The notes: a model not told the origin generated them from the letters alone. Counted from the stretch's first letter, positions 42,481-56,700 are shown. The stretch: DNA of 64,000 bases from Annona cherimola (GCA_030490835.1 CM059971.1:120374564-120438563), one strand, 5' to 3'. Program-made: numbers and translations.

Positions 42481-42845
42481 ATTATTATTTTTTCGATGAA
42501 AGGCTTTTTTTTTGTCTGCCGATCATTTCTTGAAAAATTTTCCCATTACCGTTGCCGCACCTTTCCCATGCGGGGGCGGGATATTCTACTCGCTTGACTC
42601 TTGAGACGCGCATGAAGAGAATTCTCTCGTTTGCACGCTCGCGAATATTTTGGTGAATAGGGTTGGATATCCGTTTCCACGTACGATGCAATAATGAGGG
42701 AATTATTTGAGCCTCTGGCAACGCAATGATACGCCGCGCCACAGTTATCGTGGTATTATTTGTAGCAAGGGAGTTGATAAGTAGGTGGTTGTAGGGTTAA
42801 ATTCTCAGTTTGAAATGAGAAGAGTAAAATTGTTACGTATATTAA

Positions 42846-43136
42846 GGGTATGTTTGGTTGAAAGTAAAATTTTTGATGAAAAGTTTTTGAAGTAGAAGTT
42901 GTCAAATTAATAGAAATTGATGTGATATAATAGGGATAATGATGAGGAATAAAGAGAATAAAGTTAAAATAGATAGGTTAGTTGTATGGGTAATTGTGTA
43001 GAAATGATTGAAAAGTATTGTAGTTTGTATAGAAAAATGTGAAAAAATAATTAAAAAATAGAGTAATTATGGAGAGTGAAAAGTTTTAGATGGAAAAGTT
43101 TTAGTTGACACTTTTTTGCCCCAAACAAACACACCC
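42846..43136. repeat. PIF/Harbinger-like MITE, first of a tandem pair
   Basis: The element is 291 bp, from GGGTATGTTTGGTTG to CAAACAAACACACCC. It is flanked by TAA at 42843-42845 and 43137-43139. The interior is typical of the family ('ggaataaagagaataaagtt'). Confidence 0.85.
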
Positions 43137-43139
43137 TAA

Positions 43140-43420
43140 GGGTGTGGTTGGAAATGGATAAAATTTTTGATGAAAAGTTTTGAAGAGTAAAAGTTGTCAA
43201 ATGATGTGATATGATAGGGGTAATGATGAGGAATAAAGATGATAAAGTTAAAATAGATAGGTTAATTGTATGGGTAGTTGTGTAGAAATGATTGAAAAGT
43301 AGGGTAGTTGTATGGGAAAATGTGAAAAAATAATTAAAAAATATGATAATTGTAGAGAGTGAAAAGTTTTAAATTGAAAAGTTTGAAGTTGACATTTTTT
43401 CCACATTGCCAAACACACCC
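43140..43420. repeat. PIF/Harbinger-like MITE, second of a tandem pair
   Basis: The element is 281 bp, from GGGTGTGGTTGGAAATGG to GCCAAACACACCC. It begins immediately after the TAA that closes the previous element and is itself followed by TAA at 43421-43423. The two have the same orientation and share one target site. Confidence 0.85.
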
Positions 43421-44033
43421 TAAAAATAAAAAACTAAAAAAGATTTTTTTAGAAATTAAAATTCTATCCCACCCATTCAATAGGATAGTCCTGTGCACGC
43501 ACAAGAAAACCCGAAACTGAATGTCCGATAAAAGATTGACTCACGCCATTTACCCCGTTCATCTGAAAAAGCTAGAGAAGAAAGCATTTCGAACAAGAAG
43601 ACAAAAAACAACGGCAACTCCCGCTCAGTGAAATGACAGTTGGGATATCTTGTTACACTACGGGTGAACGAAACCACGTAATTCGAACTCGTTGCATTTG
43701 GGTCTCTGCATTCCGCTTGCGCACAAGTTACGCGTACCTACCTTCCTTCCTTCCTTGCCTATTCCCCAAGCCAACGCATTGCGTATGAAGCTCATCCCTC
43801 CCGACTAGCAAATCATAATGCCCCATCCACGACCGCACAGTAAAGTTGCACCCACGCCGCTTAGACATCATAAATAAATTTGCGTAAGTTTGATCACCAA
43901 TATTTTTCCATTATCATCGGACGATTTGACTGTTGGATATTGACGCACCGTTAAAAGCGCAACATGTTTTCGAGGGCCTGGGCATCAATTTCCGTTGTCC
44001 GTCGGACCAGAAAAGTGACTCCCAGGCAGCTCA

Positions 44034-44040
44034 TATAAAA
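44034..44040 (+). promoter_or_regulatory. Candidate TATA box for the DENN gene
   Basis: TATAAAA occurs in a GC-richer context about 720 nt before the chosen start codon. It would imply a long 5' leader or a leader intron. It is a plausible core promoter, not confirmed. Confidence 0.35.
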
Positions 44041-44761
44041 AAGGGCGAGGAAAGAGCGAGAGAACCCACCTCACGTGACTGTTCTTCCTATTGGACCTCT
44101 GTCGTTCATTGCCACCAAAACTCCATGAATCTTCCGCCAAAAAGCGGAAATGGATGAAAAAAGACGCCCATTTTATACGGAGGTATTGTTCGGATGCTTC
44201 TCTCTTTCATTTTGAAAACGCAATTCATGAGAAAAATGCGATTCATTCCATTCGCATTTTCACTTCGGAGATCATTTCTTTTTCGTGAATTTGGATTCTT
44301 TTTTCTCATTCTTGCGTCGATGTTTTCCTTCTTCATTTTTTCATGGTGGATTGGTTTTGAATTTGTTAGGGCGCGGTTCAAGTTGAGTTAGAAATCGTTG
44401 AGTTAATCCGAAACTCGTTGGTGTTCTGCGATTCTCAGTCTTGATGGAAGCTCGCTGAAGGCTTAGGAATGGTTTGTCGGTGTTTGGAGAGATTGTCTTT
44501 TGGAATGGAGGGCGTTAGGTGGTTGTGATTTGAATTCGGGATGTTGAGACGATCCGTGGCTGACAAGATTCGCATTATCCTCACCTTAACCATCCTTGAA
44601 AGGCAGTGAATGTCGTTGATTGCTTACGGGATGGTCGTCATGAAGCGAATTGGTTCTGGTGCTGTTATGTAAATTTCCGCTGTTTCGGAAGGATTTTGTT
44701 TTTCGTCTTTAATTCTGGATATGCTACGGAAATTCGAGCGCTAGGATGTCATGCTAATGAC

Positions 44762-47700
44762 ATGACAGATGACAGCGGGACGATGGAAACGGCTGTGACA
44801 AATGACGATGCGGCATCTTCGACTACGGCCCCCCTGCCGCCCGCTGCGGAGGCCGTGAAAACTGCTGGCCAGGAGGGCCCAAGGGCTTGGCCAAAGCCTT
44901 CAAAGGTTGCAGGCTCGGCACAGGGGCACCGGCGCACTAGCAGCTTCCAGAGATGGATGCATCAGATGCAGTCAACTTGGACTTCTGTCCCCGCAAAACA
45001 GGAACCGGCTAAAAGGTCGACTTTTAATCCGGAGGTCTTGGTGAACCAAAAGCGGCAGTGGTATCAGCTCCAATCACGTACATTGGTGAGTTCCTTTCAG
45101 ATCTTTGGATTAAGTCTTCCTTCTTCATGGTCGGGTGTACGTGTCGCTGAATTTTTGGATGCTGTTAAGCAATATTTTCTTTCTGCAAGGGCCAAGTGGT
45201 CTAAATATTGTAGTTTCATAGAATTTTCCATTGTTGTAATTTTAATTTCGAAGCTTCATCTTTTTTAATTCGTGACGTACACAATAATTTCGACAAATAT
45301 AATAAAGGTCGAAATCAGTGATGCAAACTACTTGCAAGCGCCTCCACTGGTTATACAGTGATAAAAGTAAATACTCTGGTTGAATTAGTGTATTCTTTGG
45401 ACGTCATAGATCCCACATTGGCCACTTATGCTAGGTTTGCACTTCAATGGCAAAGCGACATGTAACCTCTCCCCCCGTCCCTTCTGTTTCACAAGCTCAT
45501 AAATTGGTTTTTTGAGCTTGAAAATTTTCAATAGCCATTTATTTGTAACCACAAAAACTGGTTGATTGCTAAAATGTAGGCGGCCATTGCATGTTTTAAA
45601 AAGTTCATCATCCTCATTGCTTATGTTATGTGCATTTTATTCACAGTGTGATGCTCATAAGCATAGATTGTTGGAGGAAGGAAGATGGATGGGTAGGAAA
45701 GCAGTGATTTTGAGATAAAGTGTGGTAGACGTGATTATTTTGTAGATGAGAGCTTGGAAAAACTGAAACATGTTCATTTCCTCTCTCTCCTTCCCTCCCT
45801 CAAAGGTTCTTCTGAGTTGCAGCCAGCATGTATACAACAAGGCTGAGCTATTGAATCATAAAGTCAAATTGTGGAATTCTTAAAGTGAAGACTGAGTTTC
45901 GGATTTTTAATCCTCTAAAATAACAAGAATGGTGTAACCTGTTAAACTTTCCTGATACAGGAGGGTTTTGAATTTGGGCTTAATAAATGGTTTCTTCTGC
46001 ATGTGAGCAATCCAAGATTACATTTATCTGATAAGTCTGTTTCCTCTCTATTTTCTGAATTTGTATTCAAGTGTAGCATCATTCTTTTCTTAGTGATGCA
46101 CATTTGCATTTGAACCTTCATCTCTAAGCCATGGGTAAATGCCTTTCCTGTGTTCTAGTTTAGCACCATTACTGGTGCAATGTCAAGTGATGTGCTGAAA
46201 AGCTCTTAGATAGGCAATTATTTTCAGAGACTCCTTGCATCTACTTTGAATATTTCATTGATCAGTCTCCTTTACTGTATAGAAGAATGTTGGCCTTGAC
46301 TCGTTATCAGTCCAAAACCGCTTAAAAATACTTTAGGTCCATTTTTGATATACCTATTTTGTAATTTGACCATACCCTCCATTTTTGTGATTTGGTGGGT
46401 AGCTTCTATTTTCTATATTGTTTCTTTGTTGGAAAATATTTTGATTAGTCTGGTAAGTTGCACTCATTTATGTGCTAGAAAAATCTCATGCAATAGTTGC
46501 CCACCACTGAGTGAGGACCACTATTCTTACATCAATATTTTACTATGCTAGTTCTTTTTTCTTTTTTCTTTTTTTTTTGAATGGTGCCTCTTACATTGGA
46601 TGATGCTCCTACTGTTCATATTAGAACTAAAATGTTTTCTCATTTGCATTCTTTTACTTGTCCCTTTTAGATTTTCTTGTTTATTTTGATCTCAATTGAA
46701 TTCACATGAATTCTAACAGAACTTCCTGTTGATATCTAGCATCCATGACAGGAATAGAAACTGTCTTATCATGTTGTTCTCCTAATTATGTTCATTTTCA
46801 GCTCATTAAACTGTGCTTTTTATATTTTTTCCACTTTACAATCTGATAGTAACTTGAATAAGGCTATTTTTTTTGTAGGATCGTAAGCAACAAGCAGAAC
46901 CTACATCATTATTTGAACAATTTTTTATTGTGGGCCTTCGTTCAGATGCTAATGTTGATGCTGTTGAAGATGGGTTCGCCAAAAGGAAGACATGGGAATT
47001 AGAGATGGAGAAATCTGAGATATTGGATCTAAGAAAGCTCCAGTATGGTGGACCTCCACCTCCCACATTGGAACCTCAGGTCAACTGCTCTGTTTAGACT
47101 TTAGACTGAGTTATATTCTCATATATACTGCATTTTTGTGTTTTGATGGTTTATTTTACATCTTTTGGGGGCTGGTCTGGAAAATTTTCTGATATTCTTG
47201 CAATTTGATGAAGCAATATTCCTATGTATCTCACTTCAACTCAAATAATATTTTCAGAGTTCCAAAAGTTTATACAGTCAATCTACATTAGCTCGAATGT
47301 CATAAATAGTGCAATGGCCCTTGCGCTCATTTCTTTTCCCTTGTGTGTCATGAAAATGTCTCTTCTAACATTAAGTGAGAGGCATCTGTTTTGTTTCTGA
47401 TGGTTCTTCTTCACCTGCTCAGATGTGGAACATCATACTGGTACTTGTTCAACTTTTTTATTTTTAATTTTAGGTCATTTCCGAAAATGACCACATAGTT
47501 TATATGAAATTCTAAATATGACCACGTGATTCTCAATGACATCAAATACAAGCACGCATTTTTACTCCATTTGATATTATTAACATTATATAATAAATTT
47601 GTGCTCATATTATTGAAAATATGACATGAAATATGTTGTCATTTGATATTATTATTGAAAAAATATGAAATAAGATGGTCACATTGAAAAACAATGACAA

Positions 47701-50700
47701 AATAAATTTCATCACTAATATTATGGAATATGTGTAGTGTAATGCACAGACCTAGACAAAATCTCTATCCTCTTTTCGATGTGGGATTCACTTCTGGGCT
47801 ATTACAAGCCCACCAGTTTCTGAGCTTCTACCTGTAGCCCCAGCTTTCACCGGCTCAACTCTCCAAACCACATCTACTGGAGGGGGACCTCTCTGATACT
47901 ACTTATAACGCAGACTCAGAAAAGTGACCTTTGGGCTTGTGCACTATGGACCTCACCGTGTGATATTGCTTGCTTCGGCCTAGTAGCTTAGCCGCATGGT
48001 TTTAAAATGCGCCACACTATATTTAATTTGAGACTCACTTATAAACCCTCAGAATCTCTCTCTCCTTTTCAATGCGGGATTTAGTTTTCAGCTATCACAT
48101 GGCCATATTTGAAAAGGGAACTTTTTTGCTTTGATTGTGGATGACTATTTTGGAACCTGTTTATAAATTTCTATTTCTTGTTTGTCATTCTTGTGGTAAT
48201 TAATACATAATTTGTTATTCACCTTCACTGCAGATTCTTTTCAAGTATCCTCGTCGGAAGAGGATAGGTATGCGGGTGAATGATTTGCCTGCATTTTGTT
48301 TCCCTGGAGGAGTAAAGGTCTGGCTCATGTAGTTTGATTGCCTCATGGTTTTCCATGTATATTATAACACCTTTATACTTAATGACTAAAAAAGGGTCTA
48401 GTAAAAAATATTTGAGAATCCTGTCCCAGTGCCACAGATTGTGGCTGTATTTGCATATCTGGTTATCAGTGTTTTCTCGACCACTGTTGTTTGCCTCGTT
48501 GTATTTGGTCTATTCTATTTGGGGCTTCCCCTTTTTCAAACTTCAATCATGATGGTAGAAAGTAAGTCCTTCAGAAGAAAAGTTAGGATAGTAACAAAGA
48601 TATTGGTCTACTGTTTGTCAGAATCATTTTCATAGAGTTCCAGAAGGAGAAATTGCATTTAAATTCAGGAGGGTTTCATGGAAGTATTTGTAAACTCTTG
48701 GAGTTACTGTTCCCTGGTTTGAGATTTAGAAATAACTGTGTGGTTTATGTACATTTGTCAGCCATAATTCTTGAAGTGATAAGAGATTCATGGGCAGGCA
48801 CTGCAAAGATCCATTGCAGATAAATAGTAGGACGTGGTGGAAGAGACATATTGGAAGCAGAAGCCAAAACAAGGGAGACATTTGGAAGTTTTTATAATCA
48901 TAGCTTAGCAGGGGTGAATCATTTGTCATAATCTTATGTAACAGCAATTCATGTCTCTTTGTTCTGTCATCGGGTGTAGTGGACTGGAACATACTGACCT
49001 CAACTAGTTTTGTTGACTAGAGCCATAGCTTATTGGTGCATTGTAAGACGTGGGAGAAAAAGATGATGCTCTTATGATTTTTTTTTTGCAAAAAACTCCA
49101 AGAGTCACGTTTTAAAAATTTCTGGAAAACTAACAAAAATATTATTTAAAACGAAGTGACTTCACATACATTCTGGACTTTGTTAGTTTACACAAACTAT
49201 CAATCTAATTTTTCTCAGTCATATATTTTTGGCTGCTTCATCTCTTAGAGTACTCTTTCACTAATAGTGGCATGAATGGTATCTCTTCTTTTTTATATGT
49301 TTAATGTTATGGATACTCAGGTAGAATCTGTGATGGACATTGAAAATTGGAACTGAGGTTCCTTTTATATTCTTTAGCCTACACACACACATATTTTAGG
49401 TGGCAAATCTGTGATAACATAGCTTCTTCATTTGAGGATTTGTAAAAACTATGCAGGCTCGCTTGATGGAGAGGACGCCTTCAATGAGTGATTTGAATGA
49501 AGTGGTATATGGACAGGTATGTTTGGTCTTATTATATGTACATCTGCATTTTGCTCACCATGTAAGTGTGAATGTAAAAGGAAAACCTTTTTTTATTCCT
49601 TTCTATTTGATCATGTGACTTTTGTCTACCTTTGCTTACCTTAATACCCATTTTTTTGGTTTTTATCATTGCCTTTCTAGTTTCTATCAAAGAAGCTTAT
49701 CTCGTCTTTTTTCACGTTGTAGTTAGTGTTGCCTGCTGTCCTGCCAACATCACCCTGCATCACTTTTACATTTTCTGATCCTTTAGCGCTATCTGAGAAG
49801 ATCGGTTCTTCTCAGAGAAAGCATTAAAAAACTCTCTGACATGATATATATATATTTTTTTCGCCCAAGAAGCCTTGGATTTTCTCATTTCAGTCTTTTA
49901 ATTGATGACTGTTTTGGGTTCTGGCTTGCCTGTTCTCACCAGGACTGGAAATTGAGAGTGATAATTGCAATGGATTATTAGATCAATAAATACTTAATTT
50001 ATTTGGTTTTATGGCTTTCTGGTTTATCACTTAGCTTGTTTGGTTGTAAGGGATTCTGTTTTAACTATGTTGCTGAGTGAAGCTTCAGCAGCTGCAATAA
50101 TTCGGCCTCTTATCCTTTTTTTTTTTTTTTTCTAAAAAAAAAATTTGTGAAGTAACGTAGAGTTTGGTTGATCTGGTAATCAAAATAGAGGTCCTTTTAT
50201 GGGTGGATAGATTAATAGCTTGCAAAAATTCTCATTCTGTGTATCTCACATAATAGTTTCTTTTTCTGTGCTGCAAATACTAATTGGAATCACATAGAGC
50301 ATTGAAAATTATTGTAAAGCAGATCTCATTCTGTGCTGATGATGATGATTGTGCATGTTTGTGCTCTCATACTAATCTATGTGCAGATGTCTTTTTTCAG
50401 CCTATGCTTTCGCGTGTGCTTAACTTCTCTTTGCTGTTGAGATATACCCTTTTTGCGGGGAAAAACATGATAAACTTATTAGAACCAGCTGAATTGCATC
50501 ATGATGATGTTCACATATCGGCATATAGATGTTTGTCTCTTGCTTTATTATATGCTTGCAGTTGTTTGTCTATTATGCAGTGTCTCCAAGCTATAATTAA
50601 CATCTGTGATGTACGATATTTTTATCCTGCAGGAACACATGTCCAGAGATGATCTATCTTTCATTTTTTCTTTGAAGGTCAGTTGTATTTCTGTGTTGTG

Positions 50701-53700
50701 TTTTATTTGATTCTGCAGTTTTTTCAATTGGTTAGTGTGGAAATTAAGCATCGTTATTGATCTCTATATACAACTGTATGTTTTCCACCTTTTTTGGAGA
50801 AGTGAGATGATTACGTCTATATAACCAATCATGTGGTGAGACAACACTTCTAGCCTGAATATTTTCCCATTTCACACTGTGCCATGGATTATTGTGCCCT
50901 CTCCTCTTCATAATTATATTTTATTTGTTTTAGGGAAGATATGCTTCCTTGCACTTGTGCATGATTTCTGGGCATGCTTTAAGACAGAATTACTTTGACG
51001 AGTTTCTTGTCTTGATGTCAATAGACTGAATTATGCCTGACATGCCTGAATTCAAACAATTTATTCTTTTGGTCACGTGATTTGATCATATAAGCATGAA
51101 ATTTCCACACTGGCTTCTGGTTTTACTTTATTTCTCTATGTAGAAACCTCCTATCGCATACATGAGGATCTGCAAGATCTTATGTTGGCTTGACTTCTGT
51201 TGTTCCCATCGAAGAACAGATGGTCTTGAAGTAAATCAAGATGGTCATTCTTTCTTGGATATTTTGTACGTTGTAACAGATCCAAAATTCTAAAAAGTTC
51301 ATTTTGGGACTTCTTGGCCAAATGGATGAGCTAAGGTTCCAAGTGTACACAATTGCTGTAACTGAAACTACTAAATTTTCCTGGACATTTTTTCTGTGGA
51401 ATCATTCCCTCCCTTCCTCCCTCCCTCTCTCTCTCTGTTTGTGTATGAAACTATACTGAGAATATTTGAAGGATTATGCAATGTTTCTTGGACACACGAG
51501 GATCTGCAAGATATTATTTTGGCTTGACTTCTGTTGTTCCCATCATCCCGAGTCTGATGATTTGAGTGAATTAATAAAATAGTGTATGAAGAACAGTCAG
51601 TCTTTTGAAGTAAATCGAGCACGGTCATCCTTTCTTGGATACTTTCATATGTTGCAACAGACCCAAGATCCTACTTATAAGCCAAACAGATGAGCTTAGG
51701 TTCCAAGTGCACTCAACTGATGTAACTGAAAAGTGTCTACCAAATTTTCTGTGGACATTTTTCTATGGAATCAATCTCTCTCGCTCTCTCTGTTTGGTAT
51801 GAATCTATACTGCGAATGTTTGAAGGATTATGCAATATTTATTAGTTTCCATCACTAGGGGAATGGTTCTTGATTATTAATCATGCTTGTTCTAGTGCAA
51901 ACTAAAGGCCAGAAGGGACTAATTGAACCCACTGATAAGATGTGATGAGTTCATGCAGACAAATGTTTCATCATCCAGTTTGTAACTTCTAAGATGTCCT
52001 ACATGATGAAACTCCATTATGAGCCTTATAACAGTACCATGACCTATAAATCTTGTAAGTCCATGGTTGTGCATCTGTGTTGATGCTTTCATGTAGAAAC
52101 CCATACGTAGAGTGGGTTTAAAATTTGCATGAAATCACTCCTGTTACTTCCAAGTCATCATCTGAAACTCCAATATGAGCCTTATAACAGTATCATGACC
52201 TGTAGATCTTGTAAGACCATGCTTCTGCATCTCTGTTGATGCTTTCATGAAGAAACCAGTTTGTAGGGTGGGTTTAGGATTTTGCATGAACTTGATCCTG
52301 TTGCTGCCAAGTCACCAACCATATTCAGTTGCAGTTGCTGGTCAGCACTTCTGAGCATTTTTCTTCAATAAATCATAAACTGATAACTGTCTTCTCATTA
52401 TCTTGGCCTCAGGATCCTCTTGCTTGTAGTTTTGTCCTTTAGTTGTTTTGCAATTTATAGAATTTTGTGTCCCTAAAAACTTCTGAAATTTTCATTATTT
52501 TCTCTTTCAGACTGTATCCTGGGCTTTCTTATGCTATCTATAAATTGCTAATGGACTTACAGTGGCTATTTAAAACCGGTTTGCTAGCCCCTGTTCTTGC
52601 ATGTTGGTCATGGTGCTCACTATGATGGGAAGGACATACAATTGTTTCTGGAGCACAACAATGTTTGTTTGTCTGTTTGATGCTGGGATTACTTGTCTGT
52701 TTTCTTATTTTGCCCCTGCCCATATTCACTTCATCCCCAGTTTTGATCAATTAGGTGCTGAAGCATTTGTAACTCTGACCAGGTGGCGGACAACTCAACT
52801 TTATATGGTGTTTGCTTACACGTTCAGGAAATTGTGCAGAGGGCACCTGGCATTCTTGGTGTTTTTTCACCACTACCACGATCATCTGGTGGGTGTAGCA
52901 GATTTTTGGTTTCAGCACCCCGTTGTTATTGTATACTTACCAAAGTACCCTTCTTTGAGCTGCACTATGAGATGCTCAACAGGTCTGAGTCTGTGCTCAA
53001 TGAACTTGAGTTATTGCATTATATGCCCATTCTATGTTTGTAATTTAACAGCTTTCTTTTATGTATACAGTATTATTGCCGAGGAGCGCCTTGAAAGGAT
53101 CACACAGTTTGCTAATGAAATGGCCCTTAGAGACCTTGATCCACCAGCTGGCACACAAGTAGAAATGGATGAGAACCTGGAAACCCATAAAAGACAGGTT
53201 TCAGCTGATTGGATGGCTTCTGCAATACCTGTTGACAGTATATTAAGTCTCCATGGAGCTTCTCCAGGCCCTCCATTAGACAAGGAGGTTCCTCAAGATG
53301 TACATAGACAGCTGGAACTCCAATCTCCCGAAAGCTTATCTGCCAGTGAGGCTCTGGAGTTTATTCAAGCAAGAGAACAGGACAGAGAATCCAGAAAAAG
53401 CCGGCAATATAATGATGATTTGTACACTTCTGAGATCTCTGAATTTTTCTTTGATAGTTCTGAGATATTGAATGGAAGCATTGAAAATGGTCTAACTTCA
53501 CTGGAAGTTGGCACGTGTTACCCTGTCAGCCAAACATTAGAGCCTGTTGGAAGTTCAGAATCCCTGATGAGGTAGTACACTTGCTAATGCTTGCAGCAAT
53601 CATTTATACAATGTCACTAGCTTGCATCAGTTGGGACGAGAACTGTACCCTCTTCCTGAAGATATCTTAGTGCCAATGTACCATTGCTTCATTGGTCATA

Positions 53701-56700
53701 GATCCAGAGTTTTCTACACATGAGGCCATTGATTGGAACCAGGATATTTATGTGAGTCCCAGTGTGTTCAAACTCGGTTAAGAAAACAGCTCAATGCGAG
53801 AGTCCTAAAAAAGTGGCCTTTGATAGAGAGGCCATGTGGAATATAAAGATAGTACTCATCTTCGCTAAAAGGTGTACCCAATGCATGAGGTTTCCACCAA
53901 TGTGGGGTTTGGGGAAGGTGATATGCATACATACATATGTAACCCCTTCAAATTTTAAGTTTTTAATGTTTGATGGAAAATCCAATTCATTCATTATATT
54001 TAACATAATTTGTTTAAGTAGGAGACCAAGTTTTATCTAAATCAAATATATGCATCGGCTATATTTGCTAAAAAAAAGGTATATTCATGTGTAAATTGGA
54101 AAAAATTCTTGGATCTATTCATATATTTATTCGAATGTAATAATACTTTATGAATTATTTATCGACATAGAAATGATATTTTAGACGGTTTGGATGTTGA
54201 AAATATAATTTTAAAATTGATATTTAACATTAAATTATTTTCTTATGTTGATTTTACACATTTGTAGATGGGGCCCATGCACAATGAAACTAGACAAGTG
54301 AATGAGTTTCTAAGATACTATAAATGAAGCTAAATATAATAGATAGAATAGATTTTAACATAGAAGAGAACTTTCATAGAAACATTTATTAAGTGGTGAG
54401 AAAATCCCACATTGTAAAAGGCTTCGAGAGTTCCTGCTTTATATGTATGGGAATAGGTTTCCTAACTTGGGTAGTTATTTTGGAATAGAACCGGCCCATT
54501 GTCAACATGGTAGTGGAGCCAGACCCAAGCCCATTTGTTTTTCTCCCCATTTATGATATGTGTTCATGTCTCTAGTCCAAGACGTGAGGGGGAGTGTTAA
54601 GTGGTGAGAAAATCCCACATTGTTAAAAGGCTTGGAGAGTTCTTGGTATATATGTATGGGAATAAGCTTCCTAACTTAGCTAGTCATTTCGGGATAGAAC
54701 CGGCCCATTTTCAACTACATTCCCATATATATATATTGGATATGCCTAAATGCACCCGGGTGCGTTTAACCCATTTTTGAATTTTTTTGAATTTTTTTAT
54801 AAAACTGTTAATTTAAATGTATTTAACATGTGTATCAATTTTTACCATTTTTGGATATTTGTAGAAAAATAGGTATTTGCACTTGGGTGCACCGAAGCTA
54901 AATGCACCCTAGTACATAGGATCATGTTCCTATATGTAGATAGAGAGAGAGAGAGGGAGGGAGGGAAGGAGGATAGAAATGATATTTTAGATAGTTCAGA
55001 TAGAAATGATATTTTAGATAGTTTAGATGTTGAAAATACAACTTTAAAATTGATATTTAATATTAAATTATTTTATTACGTTAATTTTACACATTTGTAG
55101 ATGGGGCCCATTCACAGTAAATTCACATTCCCTCAGCTTTTTCTCTGTTAGTTTGATATCATTGATGTAGGCAGTAGTCTCTTCATGTTTTTCTTGCCAA
55201 ATTTTCCTTGAGTTGATTAAGTATATTGTCGGCTTTGGACAGTTCAGTTAGAAGCATGGGCTCAAATGATGAAACTGATGAATCTAAGCTAGAAAAGAAT
55301 CCCACAGATGAACACATAATGATATGGGCTAAGGTAAATTCATTTCAAATCTGCGCTTTAAATACCGTTATTTGTATATGCATCTTCATTCAGTCACCAA
55401 AGTTTGCTACGTGGTATAGGAGAATGGGAATGAGTTGTTGCAGATAGTCTGTGGCTATCATGCTCTGTCTCTGCCACCACGAGGAGCTGAAATAGTCTTT
55501 CAGCCTTTGTATCACTTGCAGCCAATCAAGTACAATAGACCTGGAGTGTCTGCTCTGGGCTTGAGCAAAATTTACACAGAAGCCAGTTGTTCCTTAGATG
55601 TTGCTGAGGTTAGGTTTTAATGGTCATCAATGACAATTGATTCCTGATAATCATCACTTGATCAATACCTTTCTGATTATGTTAATCTTTGGAAGGTTAA
55701 TGCACAATTAGCAGCTGCGGAGGAGTCTGTTGCACTGTCAATCTGGACTACAGCAACAGTTTGCCGTGCTCTCTCTCTAGAAAGTGTAATCTGCTCTCCT
55801 ACATTGGGCTTATATTTCAGTATGTTATTGGATTTTTCTCACGGATCTGGTAATTGGATCCACATTAAAGAATGGATCAGTTGCTGTATTTCCTTATCTG
55901 TAGTCAGCCCGATAACATATTATATTCTAGTTATGGTGTTTGTGCTGGTTACGGCTCTCAAACCATGATAATTTACTTCTTTATATGAAAGATAATAGAC
56001 AGCTTATCTTTTTCTTCTGTCGTGTATCTGAATATTACCTTTTATAATATAGAGTTAGATGCTCTCTGTCACATAAAAACAAGACTAAATTGAAGGATAT
56101 ATCTTTCAGGTTTTGGCACTGTTTGCAGGAGCATTATTGGAGAAACAAGTGGTAGTTTTATGCCCTAATTTGGTAAGTTGATTTGCAGATATTGTCTGGC
56201 TCCCTGTTTCCTGCATGGCTTTCTTTAAAATTTATCACCAAAAGTCTAACAGCACAGCCTGATCACATAGATAATATGAGGGGTTTGAAGATTTACACTT
56301 GGCCTTGGCGCTTGTTTCTGTAAGAGAAATATTTTTCCTTGTGATAAGACATTTATCTAATTTTATTAATCCTACCTTTCCACAGGCAAATGTAAACTTT
56401 CTATACTAGATCATTTCAATCTTATCTTTTTTCACTAAAAGCAATATTTATTTTGACAATTTTTTCTACTCCAGCATTATTTTGACTCTTATTGGCACAT
56501 TTAGTCTTCGTTGCCAAGATGTTATTTTTGTTGATGAATTCTTTTTTTTTTTTTAAAAAAAGGGAAAAATCATTGAGAAATATATGAAAATTCTTAGGAT
56601 TACTGAAGATATCACCCAAGAGCAACGAGAAAGATGACCGAAAAAAATCCATGTAGCTGATCCCCTCAATTGGGAAATAAATTATGATGGTGATGAAGAT

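Larger units (their letters stand above)
34395..44033. other. Gene-poor repeat block between KRR1 and the DENN gene
   Basis: The first several hundred bases contain the KRR1 3' region; no canonical AATAAA was picked out. From about 35290 to 43420 nearly all sequence belongs to foldbacks and MITEs, listed separately where ends are clear, plus degraded MITE copies at about 35290-35530, 39770-39960 and 40000-40215. A GC-richer patch at 42490-42770 and the promoter-proximal stretch 43450-44033 are unique-looking but hold no supportable gene. Confidence 0.65.

Noticed and set aside
42485..42742. 85-codon minus frame in a GC-richer patch
   Set aside because: Some basic-protein character but no family similarity I can name and no supporting gene structure; could be a decayed gene fragment but not supportable.
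50284..50652. 122-codon plus frame upstream of DENN exon 5
   Set aside because: It overlaps exon 5 in another frame and the bulk is intron; no similarity.
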